The position numbers and the translations under genes are program-made. Source: Anaerofustis sp. (lineage in GTDB: Bacteria; Bacillota; Clostridia; Eubacteriales; Anaerofustaceae). From it: a DNA stretch of 48,320 nucleotides. Positions 24,303-32,148 of the stretch are shown piece after piece. Location: contig NZ_JAHZIA010000047.1 of the NCBI RefSeq assembly GCF_019420015.1, forward strand, positions 28,268-76,587, in the 5' to 3' direction. The notes under the pieces are model-generated. The model ran no database searches. It was given only the letters and a program-made list of their open reading frames with translations, and had not been told where the DNA came from. How positions within the stretch are numbered: the first letter of the stretch is position 1; each line of letters starts with the position of its first letter.

Positions 24303-26252
24303 TTAGAAAGTAACTATTCCTCCATTACCTTTTTCGCTTCCGTTAATATATACCTTGTAATAACCGACCCCGTATCCTCTGAATGTAACATTTATTATAT
24401 CGGTATCTTTGACCCTTCCACTGTAAACAGTACTCGTTTCCCCATCAGGATCAACATATATAATATCAACCTTTACTCTTTTCCCGATACTGTTCAAGTA
24501 GTCTCCTATATCTATTGACATAGTTTTTTTCTGAATAAGCCCTTTACTTACAACCAAATCGACACTCGATCCAATTTTAACCTCCTCATGTTGAGAAGGG
24601 GATGAGCTTATAACGACATCCTTTCCGTATTTACTGCTGGCTTCATATTCTATTTCACCGACTTCAAGCTTAAGATTTTCTATTCGAGATCTTGCTTCGC
24701 TCAAACTTAAACCGGACAAATCTTCCATAGTAACCTTATTTTCACCTTTACTTACATAAATAGTAACGGATTGCCCCTGCTTAATTGTTTCACCGCCGCT
24801 TGGCTCTTGTTTGAATACTTCGCCTTTCTTAACGTCGTCTCTGTATTCACTCTTAACTTTAACCGTAAGTTCCAAGTTGGTTATTTTACTTTCCGCCTCT
24901 TCTTGTGCCGTTCCCAATACATCTGGAACTTTTACATCCTTAGGACCACTCGAAACAACAATTTCAACCTTTTGATAAGTCTTTATTTTCACACCCATTT
25001 TAGGAGATTGAGAAATAATTTTACCCTCTTCTACATCTATAGAGCTCTTCATCTTCGGAGTTCCCGGTTTAAGCCCTACTTTTTCAAGCTCTACTGTTGC
25101 CTGTTCAACCGTCATATTGGTAATATTCGGAACGGATACTTCTTTTGCGAATATTCTTGTTGCAGCAAAAGTCCCTCCTGCTATTAAGAAGACAGCCAAC
25201 ACACCAATCAAAATTTTCATCTTCAAAGGTAAGTTTTTAAAACCCTTTTTATTTTTCTTGTTCTTCTTATTTTTTTCAGGCTTTTCCTCTTCTCTCAATT
25301 TATCATAATCATTATTATTCTCCAAAGGAACTCTTTTGGGTACCTGTTCTATTTCTTCGTCTCTTATTATCGGAATCCTCTCTGTCGGAGAAGTATCTTC
25401 CATCCCTATTCTGTTTATATGAGCATTAAAATCGGATCTTACCTTCTTTAAATCTTCTATCAAACTTGCTGCATCTTGATATCTGTCATTAGGAGATTTT
25501 GCAGTGAGATTTTGAATAATAACCTCAAGCCCCTTAGGTGCATTAGGATCTATATCCCTTAAAGGAACAATATCTTCCTGTATTTGCATTAAGGCAACTG
25601 CCACCGGAGAATCCGAATCAAAAGGAAGTTTACCTGTAACCATTTCATATAAAAGTATTCCAAGAGAATATAAATCGGATCTTGCATCAAGATATCCGCC
25701 TCTTGCCTGTTCCGGAGACAAATAATGAACACTTCCCATCGTCTCATCCACCATAGTCATGGTTGAGGAAGTTATAGCTCTTGCAATACCGAAATCCGCA
25801 ACTTTAGGAAGTCTTCTTGCTCTTGTAAGAAGAATATTTTGAGGTTTAACGTCTCTGTGAATAATATTGTTTTTATGAGCTTGACCAAGGGCAGAAGCAA
25901 TAGCCAAAGCATAATTTATACTTTCTCTGTAACTTAATTTGCCTTTGGCATTTATATAATCTTTTAAGGTTCCGCCATCCACATATTCCATAACAATATA
26001 ATAAATATTATTATCATTACCAGTATCATATATATTTACAATATGAGGATGTGAAAGCTTGCCCGCGGCTTGAGCTTCTCTTTTGAACTTATTCAAAAAT
26101 TGTTCATTGTCAGTAAACTCTTCTTGCAAAATTTTAATGGCAACATCTCTGTTAAGGACCTTATCAAATCCCATATAAACCTTTGCCATCCCACCTTGAC
26201 CGACAAATTGTACTATCTCATACCTATCGTTTAGAACTCTTCCTATCATCAT
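24303..26252 (-). CDS. prkC: PASTA-domain serine/threonine protein kinase (PrkC/Stk)
   Basis: A 649-residue membrane kinase that senses cell-wall fragments. The kinase domain fills residues 1-275: glycine loop GQGGMAKVYMG, Lys40 (VAIKIL), catalytic Asp134 (HRDVKPQN), Asp153 (DFG), and the SPEQ activation-loop end. After a charged linker comes one membrane span (ILIGVLAVFLIAGGTFAAT). Outside the cell there are three PASTA repeats (starting near VSVPNITNMT, VKVPDVLGTA and VTMEDLSGLS). A final beta-rich domain of about 80 residues follows. It starts at an ATG that overlaps the phosphatase stop (TAATG), so the two are coupled. Targets in relatives include cell-wall and division proteins. Confidence 0.96.
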   Translation of the reverse strand: MMIGRVLNDRYEIVQFVGQGGMAKVYMGFDKVLNRDVAIKILQEEFTDNEQFLNKFKREAQAAGKLSHPHIVNIYDTGNDNNIYYIVMEYVDGGTLKDYINAKGKLSYRESINYALAIASALGQAHKNNIIHRDVKPQNILLTRARRLPKVADFGIARAITSSTMTMVDETMGSVHYLSPEQARGGYLDARSDLYSLGILLYEMVTGKLPFDSDSPVAVALMQIQEDIVPLRDIDPNAPKGLEVIIQNLTAKSPNDRYQDAASLIEDLKKVRSDFNAHINRIGMEDTSPTERIPIIRDEEIEQVPKRVPLENNNDYDKLREEEKPEKNKKNKKNKKGFKNLPLKMKILIGVLAVFLIAGGTFAATRIFAKEVSVPNITNMTVEQATVELEKVGLKPGTPKMKSSIDVEEGKIISQSPKMGVKIKTYQKVEIVVSSGPKDVKVPDVLGTAQEEAESKITNLELTVKVKSEYRDDVKKGEVFKQEPSGGETIKQGQSVTIYVSKGENKVTMEDLSGLSLSEARSRIENLKLEVGEIEYEASSKYGKDVVISSSPSQHEEVKIGSSVDLVVSKGLIQKKTMSIDIGDYLNSIGKRVKVDIIYVDPDGETSTVYSGRVKDTDIINVTFRGYGVGYYKVYINGSEKGNGGIVTF

Positions 26253-26983
26253 TATTCTATTCCTCCGTCAAACAGTACTACGGTTATGTTATCGGTACCG
26301 CCGTTTTCATTGGCCTTATCTATAAGTAAATGTTTAGCTTCTTCCAAATCATTGTTATTTACAATATCCATTATATCTTCTTTACTTACATGTTCACTGA
26401 GTCCGTCCGAACATATTAATACTATATCGCCTTTTTTTAGATCTAATTCATAAGTATCGATAAAAAATTCTTCTTGAGTACCAAGAGCATTGGTAATAAT
26501 ATTACGGTTTGGATGATGTTCTGCTTCCTCTTTCGTTATTTCCCCGCTTGCCACCATATGAGAAACCAATGAATGATCTACGGTAATCTGCTTAATTTCA
26601 TTTTGATTTATTGTATAACATCTAGAATCTCCTATATGAACGACAAATGCATCTCCCTCATGAAATATACATAAAGTAAGGGTTGTTCCCATCCCTAAAG
26701 CTTCTTCATTCTCATTGGCAAAATCCAAAATCCGTTTATTTGCATATTCTATAATGCCTTTTACTTCACTTTTCATCTCATCATAAAATTTATTTGAGAT
26801 ATTAAAATATTCTCTTAAAATATCCATACACAAAGCGCTTGCAAGCTCTCCGGCATTGTGCCCCCCAAGTCCATCCGCAACTCCGAAAGCTATAATATTT
26901 TTTTCTTTATTTTCAAGCATTAAAAAGCTATCTTGATTTATTTCTCTAACCATACCTACGTCACTGGTTCCAACTAGTCTCAT
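26252..26983 (-). CDS. stp: PP2C-family serine/threonine protein phosphatase
   Basis: A 243-residue PPM/PP2C phosphatase that reverses PrkC phosphorylation. Metal-binding acids are visible in INQDSFLML, FGVADGLGGHNAG, ICSDGLSEH and NGGTDNITVV, and VVHIGDSRCY is the usual central strand. It starts 3 bases after the rlmN stop and its stop overlaps the prkC start, so rlmN, stp and prkC are translated in a chain. Confidence 0.96.
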   Translation of the reverse strand: MRLVGTSDVGMVREINQDSFLMLENKEKNIIAFGVADGLGGHNAGELASALCMDILREYFNISNKFYDEMKSEVKGIIEYANKRILDFANENEEALGMGTTLTLCIFHEGDAFVVHIGDSRCYTINQNEIKQITVDHSLVSHMVASGEITKEEAEHHPNRNIITNALGTQEEFFIDTYELDLKKGDIVLICSDGLSEHVSKEDIMDIVNNNDLEEAKHLLIDKANENGGTDNITVVLFDGGIE

Positions 26984-26985
26984 AC

Positions 26986-28014
26986 TTATACCTCTTCGTT
27001 TAAATATCTGCTTTTAAGCTGACCGCAAGCCGCATTTATACTGCTGCCGAGTCGTCGTCTAAGCGTAACATTTATGCCTTTGCTTCTAAGTTTATCAACA
27101 AAAGCATGTATGTATTTGTCGTTAACTTTATTCATTGTTCCGTCATTGACACCTATAACATTTATAAGAGAATCGCTCCCCTTAAACAATTCATAAAGTT
27201 TATCAATACATTCTTTAGTATCGTTTTTCCCCTCTATCAAACAATATTCATACGTAATTCTTCTTCCGGTTTTAAATCTGTAATAAAATGTCGCTTCTAA
27301 AACATCATTAATATTATTTGATTTTTCAACAGGAAGCATGCTGGCTCTCAATTCATGAAAAGGTGCATGTAAAGACAGTGCCAAATTAATATCGAGCCCA
27401 CTGTCTGCCAAAAGATAAATTTTATCTTTTAAACCGCACGTCGAAAGAGTGATACTCCTTTTCGATAAATTCAAAGAATCTTTATCCATAACCAGTTTTA
27501 AAAACCCTACAACTTCTTCATAATTATCCAAAGGCTCTCCACTGCCCATAAGCACTATATTTGAAATTTTTATATTTTCAACTTCACTTACAAGATATAT
27601 TTCGTTAAGAATCTCACCCTTTGTCAAATTTCTGAGAAGTCCGCACTTTCCCGATTCACAAAAAACACATCCCATTCTGCAACCTGCCTGTGTAGAAACA
27701 CATAACGTCGCACCGGCTTCATAAATCAACAGGACACTCTCTATCAATATATTATCTTCTGTTTTAAGCAAAAATTTTACGGTATTGCTTTTATCTTCAA
27801 CAAACTTTTTTTCAAGTAACAAATGAGCTATATAATATTTTTCTTTGAGCTTATTTCTAAGTGAAAGTGACAGATTTGTCATATCGTCTATACTCTCAAC
27901 ATAAGAAGTATAAAGCCATTTAAATATCTGTTTAGCTCTGAATTTAGGTTCCTTAAACTCTTCTGTGATTATTTTTTCTAATTCTTCCAAGTTTAAACCG
28001 AATAAATTAACCAT
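26986..28014 (-). CDS. rlmN: 23S rRNA (adenine2503-C2)/tRNA methyltransferase RlmN, radical SAM
   Basis: A 342-residue radical SAM enzyme that methylates C2 of A2503 in 23S rRNA and of A37 in some tRNAs, improving translation accuracy. The iron-sulphur cluster motif is C112-x3-C116-x2-C119 (GCRMGCVFC). The methyl-carrier cysteine lies in INAACGQL near the C-terminus. Two positions are unusual: the residues after the cluster read ESG and the SAM-binding GxGEP motif is GSGEP. The ATG at 28014 is four bases from GGAGG; the TTG one codon before is too close. The resistance enzyme Cfr is related, but the operon position favours RlmN. Confidence 0.93.
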   Translation of the reverse strand: MVNLFGLNLEELEKIITEEFKEPKFRAKQIFKWLYTSYVESIDDMTNLSLSLRNKLKEKYYIAHLLLEKKFVEDKSNTVKFLLKTEDNILIESVLLIYEAGATLCVSTQAGCRMGCVFCESGKCGLLRNLTKGEILNEIYLVSEVENIKISNIVLMGSGEPLDNYEEVVGFLKLVMDKDSLNLSKRSITLSTCGLKDKIYLLADSGLDINLALSLHAPFHELRASMLPVEKSNNINDVLEATFYYRFKTGRRITYEYCLIEGKNDTKECIDKLYELFKGSDSLINVIGVNDGTMNKVNDKYIHAFVDKLRSKGINVTLRRRLGSSINAACGQLKSRYLNEEV

Positions 28015-28066
28015 CAATCCTCCAGTAAATTATATAATACACAAATAAATTTTTCTATATTTTTAA

Positions 28067-29419
28067 CTATATTTTGACAAGTTTGGCGATAAAAAAGCTG
28101 TCAATATCGTTTTTATCACCTTTGATATTTAAAATACCTTTTTTTGCATCTTCTTTATCATAATCAAATTCAAAAGGTAATTTTATACTTTCAAGCTTAA
28201 TATCGGAATTATTTTTAACGGCATCATAAACAATATCCTCATTTTCCTCTTTATTTACGGTACAGGTCGAATATACCAAAACCCCACCTTTTTTTAAGTA
28301 CTTTATCCCGTTATCCAATACCTTTCTTTGTATATCTTTCAAACTGTCTATCTTTTCGTCTGCATATGACATTAAAATTTCCGGTTTTCGCCTTATAACT
28401 CCAAGCCCTGAACAAGGCACATCACACACCACTCTATCAAATCTGTCAATAAAATCTTCGTTAAGAACAGTACCGTCTTGTTTCAAAGTTTTAATATTAC
28501 TTATCCCAAGCTGTTTTTTTCTAAAATCCATAAGTTCCAACTTTTTCTTATATATATCACAAGATATAATACTACCGGTATTTTTCATCATCTCGGATAT
28601 ATGCATACTCTTTCCTCCCGGTGCAGCACACATATCTATAACGTTCAGGTCTTCTTCTAAATCCAAAGAATACGCAACCAACATACCCGCAGAATCCTGT
28701 ATGGAAAATAGCCCATTCTTGAACTCTTCCAACAATGTCATATTTACGGAAGAATGTATTTCAATACCTTCCGGAACAAAGGATTCTTTAACATCAAACC
28801 CTTTTATAGAAAATTTATTCATAAGCTCTTCTCTGGTTGTTTTTAACATGTTGGTTCTCACCGATAAAACAGGAGGAAGCATAGAAAATTTTGCATAATC
28901 CATTAATTCTTCTTTTGTATATGACAATAAGAGCTTTTTAACCAAAGCTCTCTTAAATCCATATTCATAGTACATTATATCATAAAAATCATGGAATTCG
29001 ATTTCTTTAAGTTCATATTTTTTCCTTAATGCACTTCTCAAAACTCCGTTTACAAATCCTGAAACTTTTTTATTTACAAACATCTTTACAAGATTTACGC
29101 TGTCATTAACGATCGCATATTCCGGAATTTTATCCAAATATATAATTTGATACAACCCTATAAATAAACTTACCTTTACTCTTTCATCAAGCTCATTAAC
29201 AGGCATTTTTGAAAGCTTTGAAAGGATATATTCAAGCTTATTTACTTTTTTTATAACTCCGTGGACTATATTGGTACATAGCCTTCTGTCTGCTTCTATA
29301 TTTATTGCTCTTAAATGTTTTGTCAATGAAATATTGCTGTAAGTCCCAATCATAAATACTTCATTAAGCACTTTATAAGCGCTTACTCTCGAGGGAGAGA
29401 TTTTAATGTTCTTCGCCAT
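28067..29419 (-). CDS. rsmB: 16S rRNA (cytosine967-C5)-methyltransferase RsmB
   Basis: A 450-residue methyltransferase. The N-terminal 140 residues form a NusB-like RNA-binding domain (SRVSAYKVLNEV...). The C-terminal part is a Rossmann methyltransferase with SAM motif MCAAPGGKS, the first catalytic cysteine in DVPCSGLGV and the second in STCTVNKEEN. The frame continues to a TTG at 29434, but the ATG at 29419 is better spaced from GGCGG. It is followed by rlmN after about 50 bases in the operon. Confidence 0.95.
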   Translation of the reverse strand: MAKNIKISPSRVSAYKVLNEVFMIGTYSNISLTKHLRAINIEADRRLCTNIVHGVIKKVNKLEYILSKLSKMPVNELDERVKVSLFIGLYQIIYLDKIPEYAIVNDSVNLVKMFVNKKVSGFVNGVLRSALRKKYELKEIEFHDFYDIMYYEYGFKRALVKKLLLSYTKEELMDYAKFSMLPPVLSVRTNMLKTTREELMNKFSIKGFDVKESFVPEGIEIHSSVNMTLLEEFKNGLFSIQDSAGMLVAYSLDLEEDLNVIDMCAAPGGKSMHISEMMKNTGSIISCDIYKKKLELMDFRKKQLGISNIKTLKQDGTVLNEDFIDRFDRVVCDVPCSGLGVIRRKPEILMSYADEKIDSLKDIQRKVLDNGIKYLKKGGVLVYSTCTVNKEENEDIVYDAVKNNSDIKLESIKLPFEFDYDKEDAKKGILNIKGDKNDIDSFFIAKLVKI

Positions 29420-29739
29420 ATTTTTTTCCGCCAATCCTTTAAATTTTAATAATAATTAAATATATAAAAAATTCTTCAAAAAATTTTACCCTTACCTTAC
29501 AGTATCTGCGTATAGTTATGTCAAATTAATTCAAATATACGATATTTTTATAAAATAAATATCATAAAACCAGCATTTACCCAATAAAACCTCACAGACA
29601 TCAAAGATAAAATTTTTTAAAAAATTTTTAAGGGGTTTCATCCTCATAAAAATTTAACACCCATTTGCCATACTTAAATATATTAAATACAGCAAAAGCA
29701 AATCCGCTAGAATCAAAGAATAAAACCCCTTAATTTTAT
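29420..29739. other. Intergenic stretch inside the long operon, no recognisable gene
   Basis: About 320 AT-rich bases between the zinc peptidase stop and rsmB. I see only an 11-base inverted repeat (TTAAGGGGTTT near 29628 and its complement near 29725) with an 85-base interval. No ribosome site leads into an open frame, so a gene commonly found here in relatives may have been lost. Confidence 0.45.
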
Positions 29740-30426
29740 TTATCTGTCATTGCCGAATATTATTATAAGTCTTAATAACTGCAATACTGCAGCCAAAGCA
29801 GCGGCAACATAAGTAAGCGCAGCAGCACTAAGCACTTTCTTTGCAGCCTTTTCTTCTCCGCCATAAACCATACCGGTTTCTGACAATATTTTAAGAGCTC
29901 TGTTGCTGGCATCAAATTCAACAGGTAAAGTTACAAGTTGAAATAAAACCGTAGCGGCAAAGAATATAATCCCCAACGGCACTAAAAACGAAAAGCCGGA
30001 AAAAATAATTCCGAGAACTATAAAAATCCAAGAAGCATATGAAGCAATATTAACAACAGGAAAAATTGTATTTCTGAAACTCAAAGGAGCATATCCTTCC
30101 TGATGTTGTATTGCATGACCGCATTCATGAGCCGCAACGCTTATTGCAGAAACCGAACTTGCATTAAACACCGTTTCTGAAAGTCTCAAAACTCTTTTGC
30201 GAGGATCGTAATGGTCTGTCAAACTTCCTGATACTCTTTCTATCTCAACGTCAGAAAGTCCGTTGGAATCAAGAATTCTTCTTGCACAATCATAACCTGT
30301 AATACCTCTGCTATTCGATACTCTGGAATATCTTTTAAATGTAGAATTTACTTTGATACTCGCATATGCAGACAATAATACAGCAGGTATTAAAATCCAA
30401 TAACTAAAATAATAATCAAAAAACAT
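29740..30426 (-). CDS. Membrane zinc metallopeptidase (YugP family)
   Basis: A 228-residue membrane protein with a zinc protease site. His and Glu lie in AAHECGHAIQHQEGY (the HExxH-like helix), preceded by a conserved LRLSETVF. Four hydrophobic segments surround it: an N-terminal one, two around IASYASWIFIVLGIIFSG and FLVPLGIIFFAATVLFQ, and a C-terminal alanine-rich one (VLSAAALTYVAAALAAVL). The third ligand is likely Glu in PVEFDASNRAL. Substrates are unknown. Its place between fmt and rsmB is common in Clostridia. Confidence 0.88.
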   Translation of the reverse strand: MFFDYYFSYWILIPAVLLSAYASIKVNSTFKRYSRVSNSRGITGYDCARRILDSNGLSDVEIERVSGSLTDHYDPRKRVLRLSETVFNASSVSAISVAAHECGHAIQHQEGYAPLSFRNTIFPVVNIASYASWIFIVLGIIFSGFSFLVPLGIIFFAATVLFQLVTLPVEFDASNRALKILSETGMVYGGEEKAAKKVLSAAALTYVAAALAAVLQLLRLIIIFGNDR

Positions 30427-30492
30427 ACCTTTATCTCCTTATTATAAATTAATATATTATTTATATCCCCTATGTTTGGAATCAATATTTAC

Positions 30493-30680
30493 TTTTTGCT
30501 TTTATAATTTTTTTTCTCAACTTTTCAATAAATGGTAAATATTGATACAAATAATTATAAATATCTTAATAAGTCCTATAGCAGTAATCACCCCTAAAAT
30601 AAGACCAATGCTTATTAAAATCAACAGATAAGTAAATACTTCCTGCCGCTAATGCAAATATAGCCCCAAACATATAAATT
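30493..30680 (-). pseudogene. Possible frameshifted remnant of a small two-span membrane protein
   Basis: In the 265-base gap between fmt and the zinc peptidase, one minus-strand frame begins MFGAIFALAAGSIYLS (ATG near 30672) and then turns polar. The next frame continues as a hydrophobic stretch (YLLILISIGLILGVITAIGL) ending HLLKS-stop. Joining them at TATTTACTT gives a plausible protein of about 50 residues. No good ribosome site is present. It may be a decayed gene, or coincidence in AT-rich DNA. Confidence 0.3.
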
Positions 30681-30691
30681 TCTCATATTTA

Positions 30692-31630
30692 TCAATTAAA
30701 TCTCTTGCCTATAATGTTTCTGTTTCCATTATAAAAACTCGCAGCATCCATTCTCTTTTTACCTTGCATCTTAAGTTCTTTAATTCCTATGACACCATCT
30801 CCTGCCGCAACCATTAAGGCTTTGTTTTTTTTACTATATGAGAGAATTGTACCATATTTCTCCGTTGTTTTTTCATTTTTAATAATACTATCATATATTT
30901 TAATGTTTTTCTCATCTAAATTCACATAAGCAAGAGGAAAAGGATTTAACCCTCTTATTTGATTATATATGTTTTTTACATCGTTTTCAAAATTTATATG
31001 ACAATCTTCTTTTAAAATTTTCTTTGCATAACTAGACTTGTCGTCATCCTGTTTTTCTGCACTAATCTCACCTTTTTCAATCTTATTTAAAGCTTCTACA
31101 ATAAGCTTGCTTCCGACCAAAGATATCTTATCATGAAGAGTGCCCACATTCATGTTTTCCGTAATTTCTATTTCTTCTTTTAAAAGCATATCTCCGGTAT
31201 CGAGTCCTTCATCCATTTGCATAATCGTCACACCGCTTACTTTATCACCCTGCATGATTGCTCTGTGAATCGGAGCAGCCCCTCTTAAATGTGGAAGAAG
31301 AGATGCATGAATATTTATTGCACCGTATTTTGACATATTTAAAATATTTGATTTAACAATTTGTCCGTATGCACACACAACTATGATATCCGGGTTAAAG
31401 GACTTTATATATGAAGCGGCTTCTTCTTCACTTACTTTTTCCGGCTGAAAAACTTCAATCCCGTTATCTATTGCACATTGCTTTACCGGAGAGAATATAA
31501 CTTTATTCCCTCTTCTTGAATTGCTCTTATCCGGTTGAGTTACAACCAATGCTACTTCATGTTTGCTCTTGATTATTTCTTCCAAAGGCAACATTGCCAC
31601 TTCCGGTGTTCCCATGTACACTACTCTCAT
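30692..31630 (-). CDS. fmt: Methionyl-tRNA formyltransferase
   Basis: Fmt formylates the initiator Met-tRNA using 10-formyl-tetrahydrofolate. The 312-residue product has the N-terminal formyl-transfer domain with the active-site stretch INIHASLLPHLRGAAPI (Asn, His) and VTIMQMDEGLDTGDML (Asp). The C-terminal OB-fold ends GNRNIIGKRFN. The start overlaps the def stop (TAATG), so the two are coupled, which fits their opposite roles on the N-terminal formyl group. Confidence 0.97.
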   Translation of the reverse strand: MRVVYMGTPEVAMLPLEEIIKSKHEVALVVTQPDKSNSRRGNKVIFSPVKQCAIDNGIEVFQPEKVSEEEAASYIKSFNPDIIVVCAYGQIVKSNILNMSKYGAINIHASLLPHLRGAAPIHRAIMQGDKVSGVTIMQMDEGLDTGDMLLKEEIEITENMNVGTLHDKISLVGSKLIVEALNKIEKGEISAEKQDDDKSSYAKKILKEDCHINFENDVKNIYNQIRGLNPFPLAYVNLDEKNIKIYDSIIKNEKTTEKYGTILSYSKKNKALMVAAGDGVIGIKELKMQGKKRMDAASFYNGNRNIIGKRFN

Positions 31631-32139
31631 TACTCATCTTCCTCCAAAGCCAGCTCCCTTTGCCTTATTACTTCTTTTATCTCCGCCTCGGTAGGGTTTA
31701 CTGTTTTATCTGTATATAAAATCCCGTCAAGATGTTCCAGTTCGTGACAAATAGCTTTTGAGAAAAATCTGTCTTTACTTTCTATTACCCTTTCATTACC
31801 GTCTCCATCCAATGCTTTTACACTGACTTCTTCCGGTCTGTACGTATATCCTTGTTCTCCGGGAACACTTAAACATCCCTCTACTTCAAGATATTCATTT
31901 TCACTTTTATATATGATTTCAGGATTAATTAAAACAACAGGTCCGTCTCCTACATCGATAACAACAACTCTTCTTAAAACACCAACCTGCACAGCCGCCA
32001 AACCTACACCTTGAGCGTCGTACATAGTTTCAAGCATATCTTCTATAAGCTCATGTATCCTTGGAGTGATTTTTTTTACTTCCTTGCTTTTTTTTCTTAA
32101 AATATCATCTTCTTTTGTTCGTATTGTTCTAAGTGCCAT
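31630..32139 (-). CDS. def: Peptide deformylase
   Basis: Def removes the formyl group from new proteins. All three family motifs are present in the 169-residue product: GVGLAAVQVG, EGCLSVPG (metal-binding Cys) and CHELEHLDG (HExxH). It follows priA after 9 bases. Confidence 0.97.
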   Translation of the reverse strand: MALRTIRTKEDDILRKKSKEVKKITPRIHELIEDMLETMYDAQGVGLAAVQVGVLRRVVVIDVGDGPVVLINPEIIYKSENEYLEVEGCLSVPGEQGYTYRPEEVSVKALDGDGNERVIESKDRFFSKAICHELEHLDGILYTDKTVNPTEAEIKEVIRQRELALEEDE

Positions 32140-32148
32140 GTATACCTC

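Noticed and set aside
26986..28014. Cfr-type antibiotic resistance methyltransferase
   Set aside because: The operon position between rsmB and stp and the RlmN-like C-terminus favour housekeeping RlmN.
29625..29740. Inverted repeat TTAAGGGGTTT / AAACCCCTTAA spanning about 110 bases
   Set aside because: The 85-base interval and lack of a T run make it a poor terminator, and I found no other structure to support a functional RNA.
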